A DNA stretch of 64,000 bases from Chloroflexus aurantiacus J-10-fl (GCF_000018865.1 NC_010175.1:2542001-2606000), one strand, 5' to 3'. Counted from the first letter of the stretch, positions 45,146 through 55,483 are shown. Notes: generated by a model not told the origin, from the sequence alone. Made by a program: numbers and translations.

Positions 45146-45609
45146 CTACGCTTACCCATACCTGGTGTCAACCACGTGCGTATCAGCGGGGATGATCGCT
45201 ATGGATGCTGTTGTGGGCGACTGGCCCGGTGATAGTGCGCAGCTCCAGCCGTGCTATCACGTGCCGGATGGGTTGCCTTGCCCGCTCGTTATGCACGTGT
45301 CGCGCGGTGTGGAGTGCGGCAGCCATGCTGCCGCGCCAGCCGTGCTCACGATCCGGCGCGTGGCCCACCGTTCCCCATCCTGGTCACGGCGGTACTGGAT
45401 GTGCTCGTGACAATCATCGAGTCAGTCAGGCATACATGCGATACCTGGGCGTAGCGGTGTTGTTGCACTTGGTTCGTGCCTGCGCACCAGCGGCCACGGC
45501 CAGTACCTGACGGCGGTGGCGATGATGCCGGCACGCGGGCTGGAAGCCCGCGCCACGGGGAGCACTTGCAGCCCGGCCTAACGCAGCGTGACATGTGGGT
45601 AATGCATAG
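45146..45609 (-). mobile_element. MITE, 464 bp, CTATGCATTACCCA-ended type, minus orientation
   Basis: This matches the element at 50854-51318 in reverse orientation end to end (CACGTGCGTATCAGCG, GGCAGCCATGCTGCCGCG, GTTCGTGCCTGCGCACCAGC and GTGACATGTGGGTAATGC all recur as complements). The right end has the intact TGTGGGTAATGCATAG terminal repeat; the left end is degraded (CTACGCTTACCCATA). No coding capacity. Its core is shared with the TAGAACC-type elements. Confidence 0.85.
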
Positions 45610-45633
45610 GCCAGCCCCGGAGGGGCTTCCACA

Positions 45634-45980
45634 GGCGGGGTTTCAACCCGCCGAACGATGAACCCGCCGCACCATCATCCCGCCGCCAGCACCCGGCCCC
45701 TTCCCGCCGCCAGGTCAGCCCCGAAGGAGCTTCCACGCATTGAGGCGGGGTTTCAACCCGCCGAACGATGAACCCGCCGCACCATCATCCCGCCGCCAGC
45801 ACCCGGCCCCCTTCCCGCCGCCAGGCCAGCCCCGGAGGGGCTTCCACAGGCGGGGTTTCAACCCGCCGAACGATGAACCCGCCGCACCATCATCCCGCCG
45901 CCAGCACCCGGCCCCTTCCCGCCGCCAGGTCAGCCCCGAAGGAGCTTCCACGCATTGAGGCGGGGTTTCAACCCGCCGAA
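45634..45980 (+). repeat. Tandem ~107-bp repeats with GGCGGGGTTTCAACCCGCC hairpin
   Basis: The palindrome GGCGGGGTTTCAACCCGCC starts at 45634, 45744, 45849 and 45959 (spacing 110, 105, 110). The intervening bases (AACCCGCCGCACCATCATCC, CCAGCACCCGGCCCC and GGAGxxGCTTCCAC) are nearly identical, alternating between two versions, so a 215-bp pair was itself duplicated. Open frames through this DNA are artefacts of GC-rich repeats. Confidence 0.92.
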
Positions 45981-46009
45981 CCAATCTGCCGCTCTGCATC
46001 TGCGGCACT

Positions 46010-46984
46010 TCATCCCGAACGTGAACGTCGCTTGCTTGACATTTCCTCTAACGAAGTTATCACATCAGTACCGCCTACTTCATGGCTTGCCAGCGGCTGA
46101 TGATGTCGCGAACGATGCTCCTCAATGAAACCAAGTGCAGCCGCTCGCCAGGCGTTGGCAGCACACGGGCCCCTGGGATCGATTTTGATGCTGAGCAAGA
46201 ATTGATCGCGGGCCATATCGTGTTTGCCACAGGCGGTCAACAATTCGCCGAGACGGTAATGAAGCTGCCCACGACTGGCCGGAGGACAGGCCGGCACAAG
46301 AGGTATCACCTGAGCCAGGAAAGATTCTGCTTCACTACGCCGTCCTATCTCAATCAAATAATTAGCGAGGGCACAGCAGGCAACAGCACGCTCAACCGGA
46401 CGTCGAACAGTATTGATCATCTGACGTAAATAGTGTTCGACCTGTTCACTATCTGGTGTACAATCGCTTAGCACCATAGCTGCACCATACAATCCAGGGT
46501 TCATTGCAAGCGCTTTTTTTGCATACTGAATAGCCAGCTTTGGCTCTTCAGCTTCAACGAACGCTGCACTCAACGCTGCATATACTTGGGGATTGTCAGG
46601 ATCAAGCCGGCACGCTTTCTTCAAGTGGTCTATCGCTACCCGTGGCCGATTGCGCTGGAGTGCGATGAGGCCCAGCAGCCAGTGCACGTCAGCCGAGAAC
46701 GGATTGAGCGATTTGGCTATCTGGGCGAGCCGCATTGCCGAATGGTACTGCCCGTTATTCAGCAGCCGGTACGTCTGGCGGATGAGCAGGTATCGACTCA
46801 GGAACCAGAGGCTGCACAATACTGCCGGTAGAGCATTTATCAACACAACGCCACCAAGAACCATCCACAATAAAACAGCGATGATCCCGGGAAGCTCTGG
46901 AGTACGCAGAAGAACTTGTCCGATCCAGTGATGAGCGATCCAATACGGTTGCAGTTGCTCCAGGTCTGATGATTGAAAGCCCAT
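46010..46984 (-). CDS. Membrane-anchored TPR protein
   Basis: This 324-aa protein has one or two hydrophobic helices (about 35-68, ELPGIIAVLLWMVLGGVVLINALPAVLCSLWFL), then TPR units (HSAMRLAQIAKSLNPFSADVHWLLGLIALQRNRPRVAIDHLKKACRLDPDNPQVYAALSAAFVEAEEPKLAIQYAKKALAMNP and later repeats). These are protein-protein interaction scaffolds. The C-terminal end (residues 295-324) is unrelated and lies close to the tandem repeats. Function unknown; no operon partner. Confidence 0.8.
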   Translation of the reverse strand: MGFQSSDLEQLQPYWIAHHWIGQVLLRTPELPGIIAVLLWMVLGGVVLINALPAVLCSLWFLSRYLLIRQTYRLLNNGQYHSAMRLAQIAKSLNPFSADVHWLLGLIALQRNRPRVAIDHLKKACRLDPDNPQVYAALSAAFVEAEEPKLAIQYAKKALAMNPGLYGAAMVLSDCTPDSEQVEHYLRQMINTVRRPVERAVACCALANYLIEIGRRSEAESFLAQVIPLVPACPPASRGQLHYRLGELLTACGKHDMARDQFLLSIKIDPRGPCAANAWRAAALGFIEEHRSRHHQPLASHEVGGTDVITSLEEMSSKRRSRSG

Positions 46985-47650
46985 AGGTAGCTCCTTCGCG
47001 CAGCTGGCTTCGTCTCAGTGATGGCGCAGGGCTGCTCACTGTACGTGGCTGCGATACCGTGTCATCCCGATACGTGGGTCTGCGATGTACGTTCGTGCGA
47101 TATAGCTACGTACAGCATAGCAGGGAGTTGTGACATCTACGGTCACATTGGGCTGCCTCCTTTCAGAAAGCTGGCATTTGAACAGAACACCGGTTAGCCT
47201 GTGTGATCATGCTGTGTGAACCAATTCTGCTCCACTATCAGGTCATGATGGTGTGTATGGGTGCATCACACGCTCCTGATAATAGAGATGACAGAGGCAA
47301 CCGGTTTTTGGCACAACAGTATTTATCGGTCACTCGAAATATCACCGATGAGTGACAGCAGGCGACAACCTGTATGGGCAATCACCCTGTACATGTGTGC
47401 CAAAATCTTGACTTTTGCTAAAGAAACATCTTTGAAATTAAAGAAAGAGGGTATTATTTACAACAACGGCAGCGGGTCTGCATCTGAACATTTGTACTTC
47501 AGAACTTTGACCATCCGTGTTGAACGTTGCAGTTGACTAATCATGCTGTAAAGAGTTGCGATCAAATCTCGTAGATAGATTTAATACGGTTTTGCTTTAC
47601 AGTATCGAGTAGTATTATAGATGCTAACTAGAAACGCTTTCAAGTGTTCC
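46985..47650. other. Gene-free stretch downstream of the TPR gene's promoter side
   Basis: It contains no recognisable gene. From about 47400 the base composition is AT-rich compared with the surroundings, which together with the operator-like sites after 47650 suggests regulatory DNA or a remnant of a foreign insertion. Confidence 0.35.
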
Positions 47651-47692
47651 ACTCACCAATTTTGGTGAGTCAAGTCACCATTTCTGGTGCCA
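47651..47692. promoter_or_regulatory. Two tandem operator-like palindromes 22 bp apart
   Basis: The first, ACTCACCAATTTTGGTGAGT (47651-47670), has perfect 9-bp arms. The second starts at 47673 (AGTCACCATTTCTGGTGCC) with CACCA/TGGTG arms. Spacing of 22 bp is about two helical turns. No gene begins near them except a 12-codon ATG frame at 47758. Confidence 0.5.
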
Positions 47693-47700
47693 CACGAATA

Positions 47701-47717
47701 TACGACAAATTGTAGTA
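47701..47717. promoter_or_regulatory. Second BlaI-type operator candidate
   Basis: TACGACAAATTGTAGTA is a 14/17 pseudo-palindrome and a 15/17 match to the site at 4696-4712 upstream of the polyprenyl synthase. It lies next to the tandem palindromes and 143 bp from the ssrA 3' end. Confidence 0.4.
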
Positions 47718-47824
47718 GTTTCTTATCATCGGCAACCAACAGTCTGAGAGTTTTGCCATGATGTCAGAAAATCCTATCGTAAAAGATGAAGTGTGACCGT
47801 GGATTGATAGCCTTTCGCAAACGA

Positions 47825-47853
47825 ACAGCGCGGAGCATATCGCTCCGCGCTGT
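47825..47853 (-). terminator. Terminator of ssrA
   Basis: A perfect 12-bp stem, ACAGCGCGGAGC/GCTCCGCGCTGT (47825-47836, 47842-47853), followed on the minus strand by TCGTTTGC. It lies 7 bases beyond the tmRNA 3' CCA. Confidence 0.85.
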
Positions 47854-47859
47854 GGTGTG

Positions 47860-48220
47860 TGGTGGAGATGGGGGGAGTCGAACCCCCGTCCAGAAAGCTA
47901 GACCGCAGACATCTACAGGTTTAGCCCCTCGTTTCATCTCACCCGCAGTCGCACGAGTGGCAAAGCGACCGTTGGGCCAGCCTGATCTCTTAGCCGATAA
48001 CGCTCAGGCAGGCGTTACCGGAGCACCCGACTGCTGACGCTCGACCCGTAACCATCGGGGGAGCTACGGCGAGCGCGCCGCTATTATTAAGCGGCGAGGG
48101 CCAGGCGAGCCTGGGCCCGAGTGTTGGTGTTGGCAGTTGTTGCCTTGCCCCTTTTACGTGACTGGGCGGCACGACCTGCAGTCTACGGCGTTCACTCCCT
48201 GTCGAAACCAGAGCATCCCC
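47860..48220 (-). ncRNA. ssrA: Transfer-messenger RNA
   Basis: The 361-nt RNA runs from 48220 (5' GGGGATG) to 47860 (3' CATCTCCACCA), forming a tRNA-like acceptor with GGTTCGACTCC as its T arm. The tag frame, read from 48134 on the minus strand, is ANTNTRAQARLALAA followed by two TAA stops (48090-48134). The tag ends in the ALAA-type degradation signal. tmRNA rescues ribosomes stalled on truncated mRNAs. The tag agrees with what I recall for Chloroflexus. Confidence 0.97.
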
Positions 48221-48235
48221 GCAGGCTGTATTCGT

Positions 48236-48263
48236 AGTATATCTCGCTCAACACGGTTGTCAA
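48236..48263 (-). promoter_or_regulatory. ssrA promoter
   Basis: Minus strand: TTGACA (48263-48258), 16 bp, TATACT (48241-48236), 15 nt before the mature 5' end. Confidence 0.85.
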
Positions 48264-48356
48264 TCAGTCTTACGATAGAGATTTGTTAGTTGTGAGGTGT
48301 ATCGGCACCACTTTCACTTCTGCTGATGTGCGTTGCATATTGAGAGCGCAACGCTG

Positions 48357-48681
48357 TAGAACCTATCTCAAAAAGCATCTGCTAGAAGTTAGCTCATTCA
48401 CTTCTGACCGACTCTATGAACGTAACGAGCACATTCAGCATCCTTTGGCCCAGCCGGGTCAACGGCGTGCCACGCGCCGGATCGTGAGCACGGCTGCTGC
48501 ACTCCAAACGCTGTGACACGTGCCTGACGAGCGGGCAAGGCAACCCATCCAGCGCGACTGGAGCTGCTCTCTGCCAACAGGCCAGGAGCTGGGGAGACTG
48601 TCATTGGCGATTGGCAAGCGTTCATGCGCCTGGACGACAGTCTGAGAGCACGATAGCACAGCGTTTATGAGATACGTTCTA
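48357..48681 (+). mobile_element. MITE, second copy of the TAGAACC-ended type (325 bp)
   Basis: The left end TAGAACCTATCTCAAAAA and the reverse complement of the right end, TAGAACGTATCTCATAAA, match at 16 of 18 positions. Flanking TA dinucleotides fit a TA target-site duplication, as in IS630/Tc1-mariner or related elements. The interior repeats the copy at 39179-39527. No transposase. Confidence 0.82.
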
Positions 48682-49137
48682 GTGATGGGATTGCCTTGCG
48701 CCAGGGGATGAACTTCCCGCCTGCGCTTGTCCATCACCAGTACTCACGAGATGAGCATGGGAGGGACAGGCCAGACGCCTGATCCACGATCCGCACCGCA
48801 CTTACACGCAGGCAGCTCTTCCCGAACCGTCAACCCGACGGACGTGCTCTAAACGCACGTTGTCTCTGTGCCACGCGCCTGATCGTGCGGTCTGTGCGGC
48901 AGCCACGCTGCCGCACGCCAAAATGGCGCTGGTTTCCATCGGGGAGAGTGCTGCTAGAGTGAGCGCAACGACGTTCAGCTACACCAGTACTACCCGCCAA
49001 CGATAGACGACAAAACCGGTATAATACAGTCAACAATTTCCGCGACTGTATCACATTAGACGCCAATGCATGGCAGGGAGTCTGCGCCTGATGCAGACCT
49101 CAGCAGGTGTGGCAAACCGCACGAGGAGGTGTGTCCG
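48682..49137. other. Intergenic stretch with a decayed repeat and the acyl-CoA ligase promoter
   Basis: Bases 48873-48930 include CGGCAGCCACGCTGCCGCAC and CACGCGCCTGATCGTG, a partial copy of the MITE core. TATAAT at 49020-49025 is the likely -10 of the following gene; no strong -35. Confidence 0.5.
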
Positions 49138-50784
49138 ATGCACATGTATGAGCTTGGCCTGGACAAGAACGCAGCAAATTACACGCCCCTGACCCCGCTC
49201 TCGTTTCTTAAACGAACTGCGATGGTCTATCCCAATTTGCCGGCAGTTATTCACGGTGAACGGTGGTATACGTGGGCACAGGTCTACGAACGATCACGAC
49301 GGCTTGCTTCAGCCCTGCGTGCGCTCGGTGTCGGCTTCCGCGATACGGTCGCTGTCGTTCTCAGCAACACACCCGAAATGTACGAGTGTCATTTCGGTGT
49401 CCCAGGAGCTGGTGCTGTTCTCAATACCATCAATGTCCGGCTTGATGCCGCAACGATTGCTTTCATCCTCGACCACGGTGAAGCGAAAGTTTTGATTACC
49501 GACCGCGAATTTTCGCCGGTGGTGAAAGCAGCGTTGGAACAGTGTAACCGAACGTTGACCGTCATTGATGTAGACGATCCTTTGTACACCGGCCCCGGTG
49601 AGCGGTTGGGTAGTCTTGAATACGAGCAGTTTCTCGCCAGTGGCGATCCTGAATTTGACTTGATCTATCCTGCCGATGAGTGGGAAGCAATTACGCTTAA
49701 CTACACGTCAGGCACAACGGCCAATCCGAAAGGTGTTGTCTATCACCATCGTGGGGCTTATCTCAATGCCCTCTCCAATATTGTTTCGTGGGGGATGCCC
49801 CATCACGCCGTCTACCTCTGGACGCTGCCGATGTTCCACTGCAACGGCTGGTGTTTTCCCTGGACGATAGCTGCGAACGCGGGTACCAACATTTGTCTCC
49901 GTAAAGTTGATGCCGGGTTGATCTGGCAGGCGATTGAAACGTACCGTGTCACTCATTACTGCGGTGCCCCGATTGTTCATTCGTTGATCGCCAATAATGC
50001 CCCTCCGCACTGGCGCGAAGGCCGGGGCACCCATAAGGTCAGCGGTCTGATTGCCGCCGCGCCACCGCCGGCAGCCGTTTTGCAGGCAATGGCCGAAATT
50101 GGCTTTGATATTACCCATGTCTATGGCCTGACCGAAACCTACGGGCCGGCAGCGGTATGTGCAAAGCAACCCGACTGGCATACGCTCCCGATTGCCGAAC
50201 AGGCGCATCTCAACGGACGCCAGGGGGTAACCTACCATGCGCAAGAGGCGATTAGTGTGCTTGATCCGGCGACGATGCAGCCGGTGCCGTGGGATGGGCA
50301 GACGATGGGTGAAGTGATGTTTCGCGGCAATATCGTTATGAAGGGCTATCTCAAGAATCCAGCCGCGACCGAAGCTGCTTTCCGCGATGGCTGGTTCCAC
50401 TCTGGTGATCTGGCGGTAGTACATCCAGATGGCTACATCAAGATCACCGACCGTGCAAAAGACATCATTATCTCTGGTGGCGAGAATATTTCTTCGATTG
50501 AGGTGGAAGATGCTCTCTACAAGCATCCGGCAGTGATGCTGGCTGCGGTGGTCGCTGCGCCCGATCCGAAGTGGGGCGAGGTACCACATGCGTTTATCGA
50601 GCTAAGGGAAGGGGTTACCGTCACCGAGGAGGAGTTACAGCAGCACTGTCGGCGTTTTCTGGCCGGTTACAAGATTCCCAAGAAGTTTACCTTCGGCCCC
50701 TTGCCGAAGACGTCAACCGGTAAGATTCAGAAGTTTATTTTGCGCGAACAGGCCCGGTCACGACAGGCTATCGCCGAAGCGTAG
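49138..50784 (+). CDS. AMP-forming acyl-CoA synthetase (acyl-CoA ligase)
   Basis: This 548-aa ANL-superfamily enzyme has the adenylate P-loop YTSGTTANPKG, the A5 motif VYGLTETYGP, FHSGDLAVVHPDGYIKITDRAKD and the C-terminal catalytic Lys in TSTGKIQKF. It activates an acid to acyl-AMP and then to acyl-CoA in the cytoplasm. The sequence type (LYTGPGERLGSLEYEQFLASG, PMFHCNGWCFPW) is that of medium/long-chain acyl-CoA ligases; the substrate is not certain. The start at 49138 follows GAGGAGGTG. In Chloroflexus such enzymes assimilate fatty or propionate-like acids (inference). Confidence 0.9.
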   Translation: MHMYELGLDKNAANYTPLTPLSFLKRTAMVYPNLPAVIHGERWYTWAQVYERSRRLASALRALGVGFRDTVAVVLSNTPEMYECHFGVPGAGAVLNTINVRLDAATIAFILDHGEAKVLITDREFSPVVKAALEQCNRTLTVIDVDDPLYTGPGERLGSLEYEQFLASGDPEFDLIYPADEWEAITLNYTSGTTANPKGVVYHHRGAYLNALSNIVSWGMPHHAVYLWTLPMFHCNGWCFPWTIAANAGTNICLRKVDAGLIWQAIETYRVTHYCGAPIVHSLIANNAPPHWREGRGTHKVSGLIAAAPPPAAVLQAMAEIGFDITHVYGLTETYGPAAVCAKQPDWHTLPIAEQAHLNGRQGVTYHAQEAISVLDPATMQPVPWDGQTMGEVMFRGNIVMKGYLKNPAATEAAFRDGWFHSGDLAVVHPDGYIKITDRAKDIIISGGENISSIEVEDALYKHPAVMLAAVVAAPDPKWGEVPHAFIELREGVTVTEEELQQHCRRFLAGYKIPKKFTFGPLPKTSTGKIQKFILREQARSRQAIAEA

Positions 50785-50853
50785 TTTTGTATCTAATCGT
50801 GACTGACACTAGTGCGCTGCGATACACCCTCACCCTGACCCGTCCCCGCTGGG

Positions 50854-51318
50854 CTATGCATTACCCACATGTTGCGCTGCGTTGGGTCGGGCTGCACGTG
50901 CTCCCCGTGGCGCAGGCTGGAAGCCTGCGTGCAGGCATCATCGCCACCGCCGGCAGGGGCTGGCCATGGCCGCTGGTGCGCAGGCACGAACCTGGTGCAA
51001 CAATACGTCTACGCGCAGGTGTCGCATGCATGCCTGATCGACTCGATGATCGGCACGAGCACATCCAGCACCTCCGTGACCTGGAGAGGTATCGGCGTAC
51101 CACGCGCCGGATCGTGAGCACGGCTGGCGCGGCAGCCATGCTGCCGCACTCCAAACTGCGCGACACGCACATGATGCGCGTGTAAGGCAACCCATTCAGC
51201 ACGTGATACCACGGCTGGAGCGGCGCACTGCCACTGGCTCAGTCGTCCACAACAGCACCCATAGCGATTATACCCGCTGATACGCACGTGGTTAACACCA
51301 GTTGTGGGTAATGCATAG
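50854..51318 (+). mobile_element. MITE, 465 bp, with perfect 16-bp terminal inverted repeats
   Basis: CTATGCATTACCCACA (50854-50869) and TGTGGGTAATGCATAG (51303-51318) are exact reverse complements. The flanks CCGCTGGG (just before 50854) and CCGCTGGG (from 51320) may be a target duplication, offset by one base. The core (GATCGACTCGATGATCGG, CGGATCGTGAGCACGGCT, GGCAGCCATGCTGCCGCACT) is shared with the TAGAACC-type elements. The full copy at 45146-45609 lies in the opposite orientation. Confidence 0.9.
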
Positions 51319-51711
51319 ACCGCTGGGGGAGGGAATTTCTTGTGCGGGATGGCATTCGCTGTCGTAAGTTGGCGCAGGGGTGCGGTACCTCGCTGGAAGC
51401 AGGTACAACGTGCGGTTTCAGGGGGCGCGCCAGAGGCGCGCGCTCCCGGCGTCTCTGTCGTAGAGCCTCGCGCTGGCTGTGGCAGCAGGTAGGTGTAGTA
51501 CAATAAACCGCGCTTCGTCGTATTGTATTCGCCACACTGTACGATGATGCGATTCTCCGCCAGTTCATCCTCTCTGTCATACCGGCGTTGCGGTGGTGAG
51601 GCTGGCACTGCAAAGGCTAAGGGATTACAGGGAGGACGTGAATCTAATCCTGACAGACCAATCCAAAAGAGCTGTTCCTCTGATACGTGCTTTTGACACA
51701 GGTTCAAGCCA
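51319..51711. other. Intergenic stretch between the MITE and the MBL gene
   Basis: It contains GGGCGCGCCAGAGGCGCGCG (about 51423-51442), related to the GGAGCGCGC-type palindromes at 44.8 and 61.1 kb, and a TACAAT (about 51499). No gene is supported. Confidence 0.4.
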
Positions 51712-52314
51712 ATGACACGCCAATCACACACCATTGTCAACGTCGGCTATCGGTCAACCAACTACTGGGTGATCAGTGCTGGCACTGCCCGTCTCCTCGT
51801 AGATATTGGCTGGCCGGGGACTCTCGGCACGATGAAGGCCAATCTGAAACGTATGGGTATTCCATTGTCCGAATTGCGCTACGCTCTTGCCACCCACTAC
51901 CATATCGACCACGCCGGTCTGGCCGAGGAATTAAAGCGCGAAGGTGTTACGCTGCTGGTCGTTGATCTGCAAGAAGCGGCGATTCCGCTGATGAAGCGCT
52001 GGACAAAGCCAGCCGATCAGTATGTTGATATTACCGACCACGGTAATCTGGTGATCACATGTGCCCAGAGTCGACCGCTTCTCGCGCAGATGGGGATTGG
52101 CGGCGAGATCGTGCATACACCCGGTCATACAGACCACTGTGTTTCGCTCCTGCTGGATGACGGTAGTGTCTTTACCGGTGATTTGCCTCTACCCGGATAC
52201 GCTTTCGATGATCCGGTTGTGATCGCGAGCTGGCAGTGTTTGCAGGCCAAAGGGGCGCACCTGGTCTATCCCGCTCACGGTCCGATCAGGCAGTTGAGTG
52301 AGTTGATCGATTGA
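51712..52314 (+). CDS. Metallo-beta-lactamase-fold hydrolase
   Basis: This 200-aa MBL protein has the zinc motif THYHIDHAG (HxHxDH), then HTPGHTDHC (distal His), DGSVFTGDLPLPG (bridging Asp) and a final YPAHGP His. It hydrolyses a thioester, lactone or phosphodiester; the substrate is unknown. It precedes the pyr leader by about 40 bp to the promoter and is probably a separate transcription unit. Confidence 0.88.
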   Translation: MTRQSHTIVNVGYRSTNYWVISAGTARLLVDIGWPGTLGTMKANLKRMGIPLSELRYALATHYHIDHAGLAEELKREGVTLLVVDLQEAAIPLMKRWTKPADQYVDITDHGNLVITCAQSRPLLAQMGIGGEIVHTPGHTDHCVSLLLDDGSVFTGDLPLPGYAFDDPVVIASWQCLQAKGAHLVYPAHGPIRQLSELID

Positions 52315-52357
52315 ATGGATTTGTTGCCAATTTGTCATCTTTCCCCCGCCACTATCA

Positions 52358-52386
52358 TTGACGCTCGTTTCGGGCTGTGGTACGAT
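52358..52386 (+). promoter_or_regulatory. Promoter of pyrRBC
   Basis: TTGACG (52358-52363), 17 bp, TACGAT (52381-52386). Transcription would start at about 52393, exactly at the PyrR-binding stem. Confidence 0.8.
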
Positions 52387-52393
52387 CTGTTCG

Positions 52394-52424
52394 CCTTTAA
52401 TACAGCCCCGTGAGGCTGTGAAGG
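52394..52424 (+). promoter_or_regulatory. PyrR-binding RNA hairpin
   Basis: CCTT...AAGG forms the lower stem and ACAGCC/GGCTGT (52402-52407, 52414-52419) the upper stem, around a CCGTGA loop. The GTGAGG loop side and the flanking TTTAA...AAGG fit the PyrR anti-antiterminator consensus as I recall it from Bacillus and Thermus. The 3' arm runs straight into the leader ORF's AAGGAG ribosome site, so PyrR binding would block it. Confidence 0.75.
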
Positions 52425-52433
52425 AGTAATTTG

Positions 52434-54010
<1,577 letters not shown>

Positions 54011-54022
54011 GAGGAGATGGCA

Positions 54023-55483
54023 ATGCGTTATCTGATTAAAAATGGCACGATTATCGATCCGGCCAATCGTGTAGCCACCATTGGCGATATTCTGGTTGCC
54101 AACGGTAAAGTTGAGCGGTTGTACGATCTGGCCGATCTGCACACTGATCGCGAACCATTAGCACCTGATGTAGAGGTGATCAATGCTCGTGGTTGTGTGG
54201 TTGCCCCCGGTTTTACCGATCTCCACACCCACCTGCGCCAACCGGGTGAAGAGCACAAAGAGACTATTGCCAGTGTTAGTGCCGCTGCGGCGGTTGGCGG
54301 TTTTACCACTCTTTGCGCCCGACCGACGACACGACCAACACCGGATCATGCGGCGGCCATTCGTCAGTTGCGTGAGCTGGCCGATCAGTACGCCAGAGTG
54401 CGGATTGATCTGATCGGCGCATTAACCATGGGCAATGAGGGTCAGGTGCTGAGTGAGATGCGAGAGCTGGCCGAAGCCGGTTGTATTGCCTTCAGCGATG
54501 GTGGGCGGACGATTGCCAATACGGCCTTGCTGCGTCATGCCCTCGCCTATGCCGCGGCCCTCAAATTACCGGTGATGGTCAGTTGTCAGGACCCGTATCT
54601 GGCGGCGGGCGGAGTAGCGCACGAAGGTGCCGTCAGTATTCGATTGGGCTTACCCGCTATTCCGGCGGCTGCCGAAGAGGCGATTGTCGCCCGCGATATT
54701 GCCCTTGCCGAAGCGACTGGTGCGCATCTGCATATCAGTCGGGTCAGTACAGCCGGCAGCGTGGCGCTGATTCGCGCCGCTCGCGCTCGCGGCGTCCATG
54801 TCACGGCTGAAGTCACACCACACCACCTGACGCTGAGCGACCGCTGGCTGTTGGGATGGCTGGAAGAGCGCAACGAGATTGAGACCGGGCGGCCCGGTGC
54901 GCATCCCGATCTGAGCCTGCCGTCGTGGCTCAATCCGGCGCTGTTGCCACCCTATGACAGCTCAACCCGGGTTGACCCGCCTTTACGCAGTATCGAACAC
55001 GTTGAGGCGTTGGTGGAGGGGCTGCGCGATGGGGTGATTGATGCGATTGCCACCGATCACGCCCCTCACGCGCTGGTAGACCGGGACTGCGAATATGGGA
55101 TTGCCCCGCCCGGCATCAGTGGTCTGGAAACGGCCCTGGCCCTCACCCTGACCCTCGTTCACCGTGGTGAGATGGACATTGTCAACCTGATCGCCAAACT
55201 CACCGAAGGACCAGCGCAGGTGCTCAACCGCTCACCGGCCAATCTCCGCCCAGGCGCTACTGCCGATATTGTCATCTTCGATCCCGAACGCAGTTGGGTG
55301 GTCGACCCAGATCACTTTGCATCGCGTGGTCGCAATACGCCACTGCGTGGTCAGCGCCTGAAGGGGCAGGTGATGCTCACCATGGCTGCCGGTAAGATTA
55401 TCTTTCGCCGTGAGGATTTTGGTCGGCAGGCGCAGGCCGCCCCGCAACCTTCGCGGTTGGAGGGTATTTTGGGGGCGGAGTAG
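54023..55483 (+). CDS. pyrC: Dihydroorotase
   Basis: This 486-aa amidohydrolase cyclises carbamoyl aspartate to dihydroorotate. It has the metal site in PGFTDLHTHLRQPGEEHKETI, later HLHISRVSTAGSVALI and HVTAEVTPHHLTLS, and the catalytic Asp in DAIATDHAPHA. The start at 54023 is preferred over an ATG two codons earlier because the AGGAG ends at the earlier ATG. Third gene of pyrRBC. The length fits class I-type bacterial members. Confidence 0.94.
   Translation: MRYLIKNGTIIDPANRVATIGDILVANGKVERLYDLADLHTDREPLAPDVEVINARGCVVAPGFTDLHTHLRQPGEEHKETIASVSAAAAVGGFTTLCARPTTRPTPDHAAAIRQLRELADQYARVRIDLIGALTMGNEGQVLSEMRELAEAGCIAFSDGGRTIANTALLRHALAYAAALKLPVMVSCQDPYLAAGGVAHEGAVSIRLGLPAIPAAAEEAIVARDIALAEATGAHLHISRVSTAGSVALIRAARARGVHVTAEVTPHHLTLSDRWLLGWLEERNEIETGRPGAHPDLSLPSWLNPALLPPYDSSTRVDPPLRSIEHVEALVEGLRDGVIDAIATDHAPHALVDRDCEYGIAPPGISGLETALALTLTLVHRGEMDIVNLIAKLTEGPAQVLNRSPANLRPGATADIVIFDPERSWVVDPDHFASRGRNTPLRGQRLKGQVMLTMAAGKIIFRREDFGRQAQAAPQPSRLEGILGAE

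Noticed and set aside
45715-46008. Open frames in the tandem GC-rich repeats
   Set aside because: They repeat with the 107-bp unit and show no coding signature beyond base composition.
47261-47536. A 91-codon frame before ssrA
   Set aside because: Low-complexity, no ribosome site, no domain; the region looks regulatory rather than coding.
51009-51740. A 243-codon minus-strand frame over the 50.9-51.3 kb MITE
   Set aside because: It spans a non-coding repeat; equivalent frames in the other copies are not conserved.
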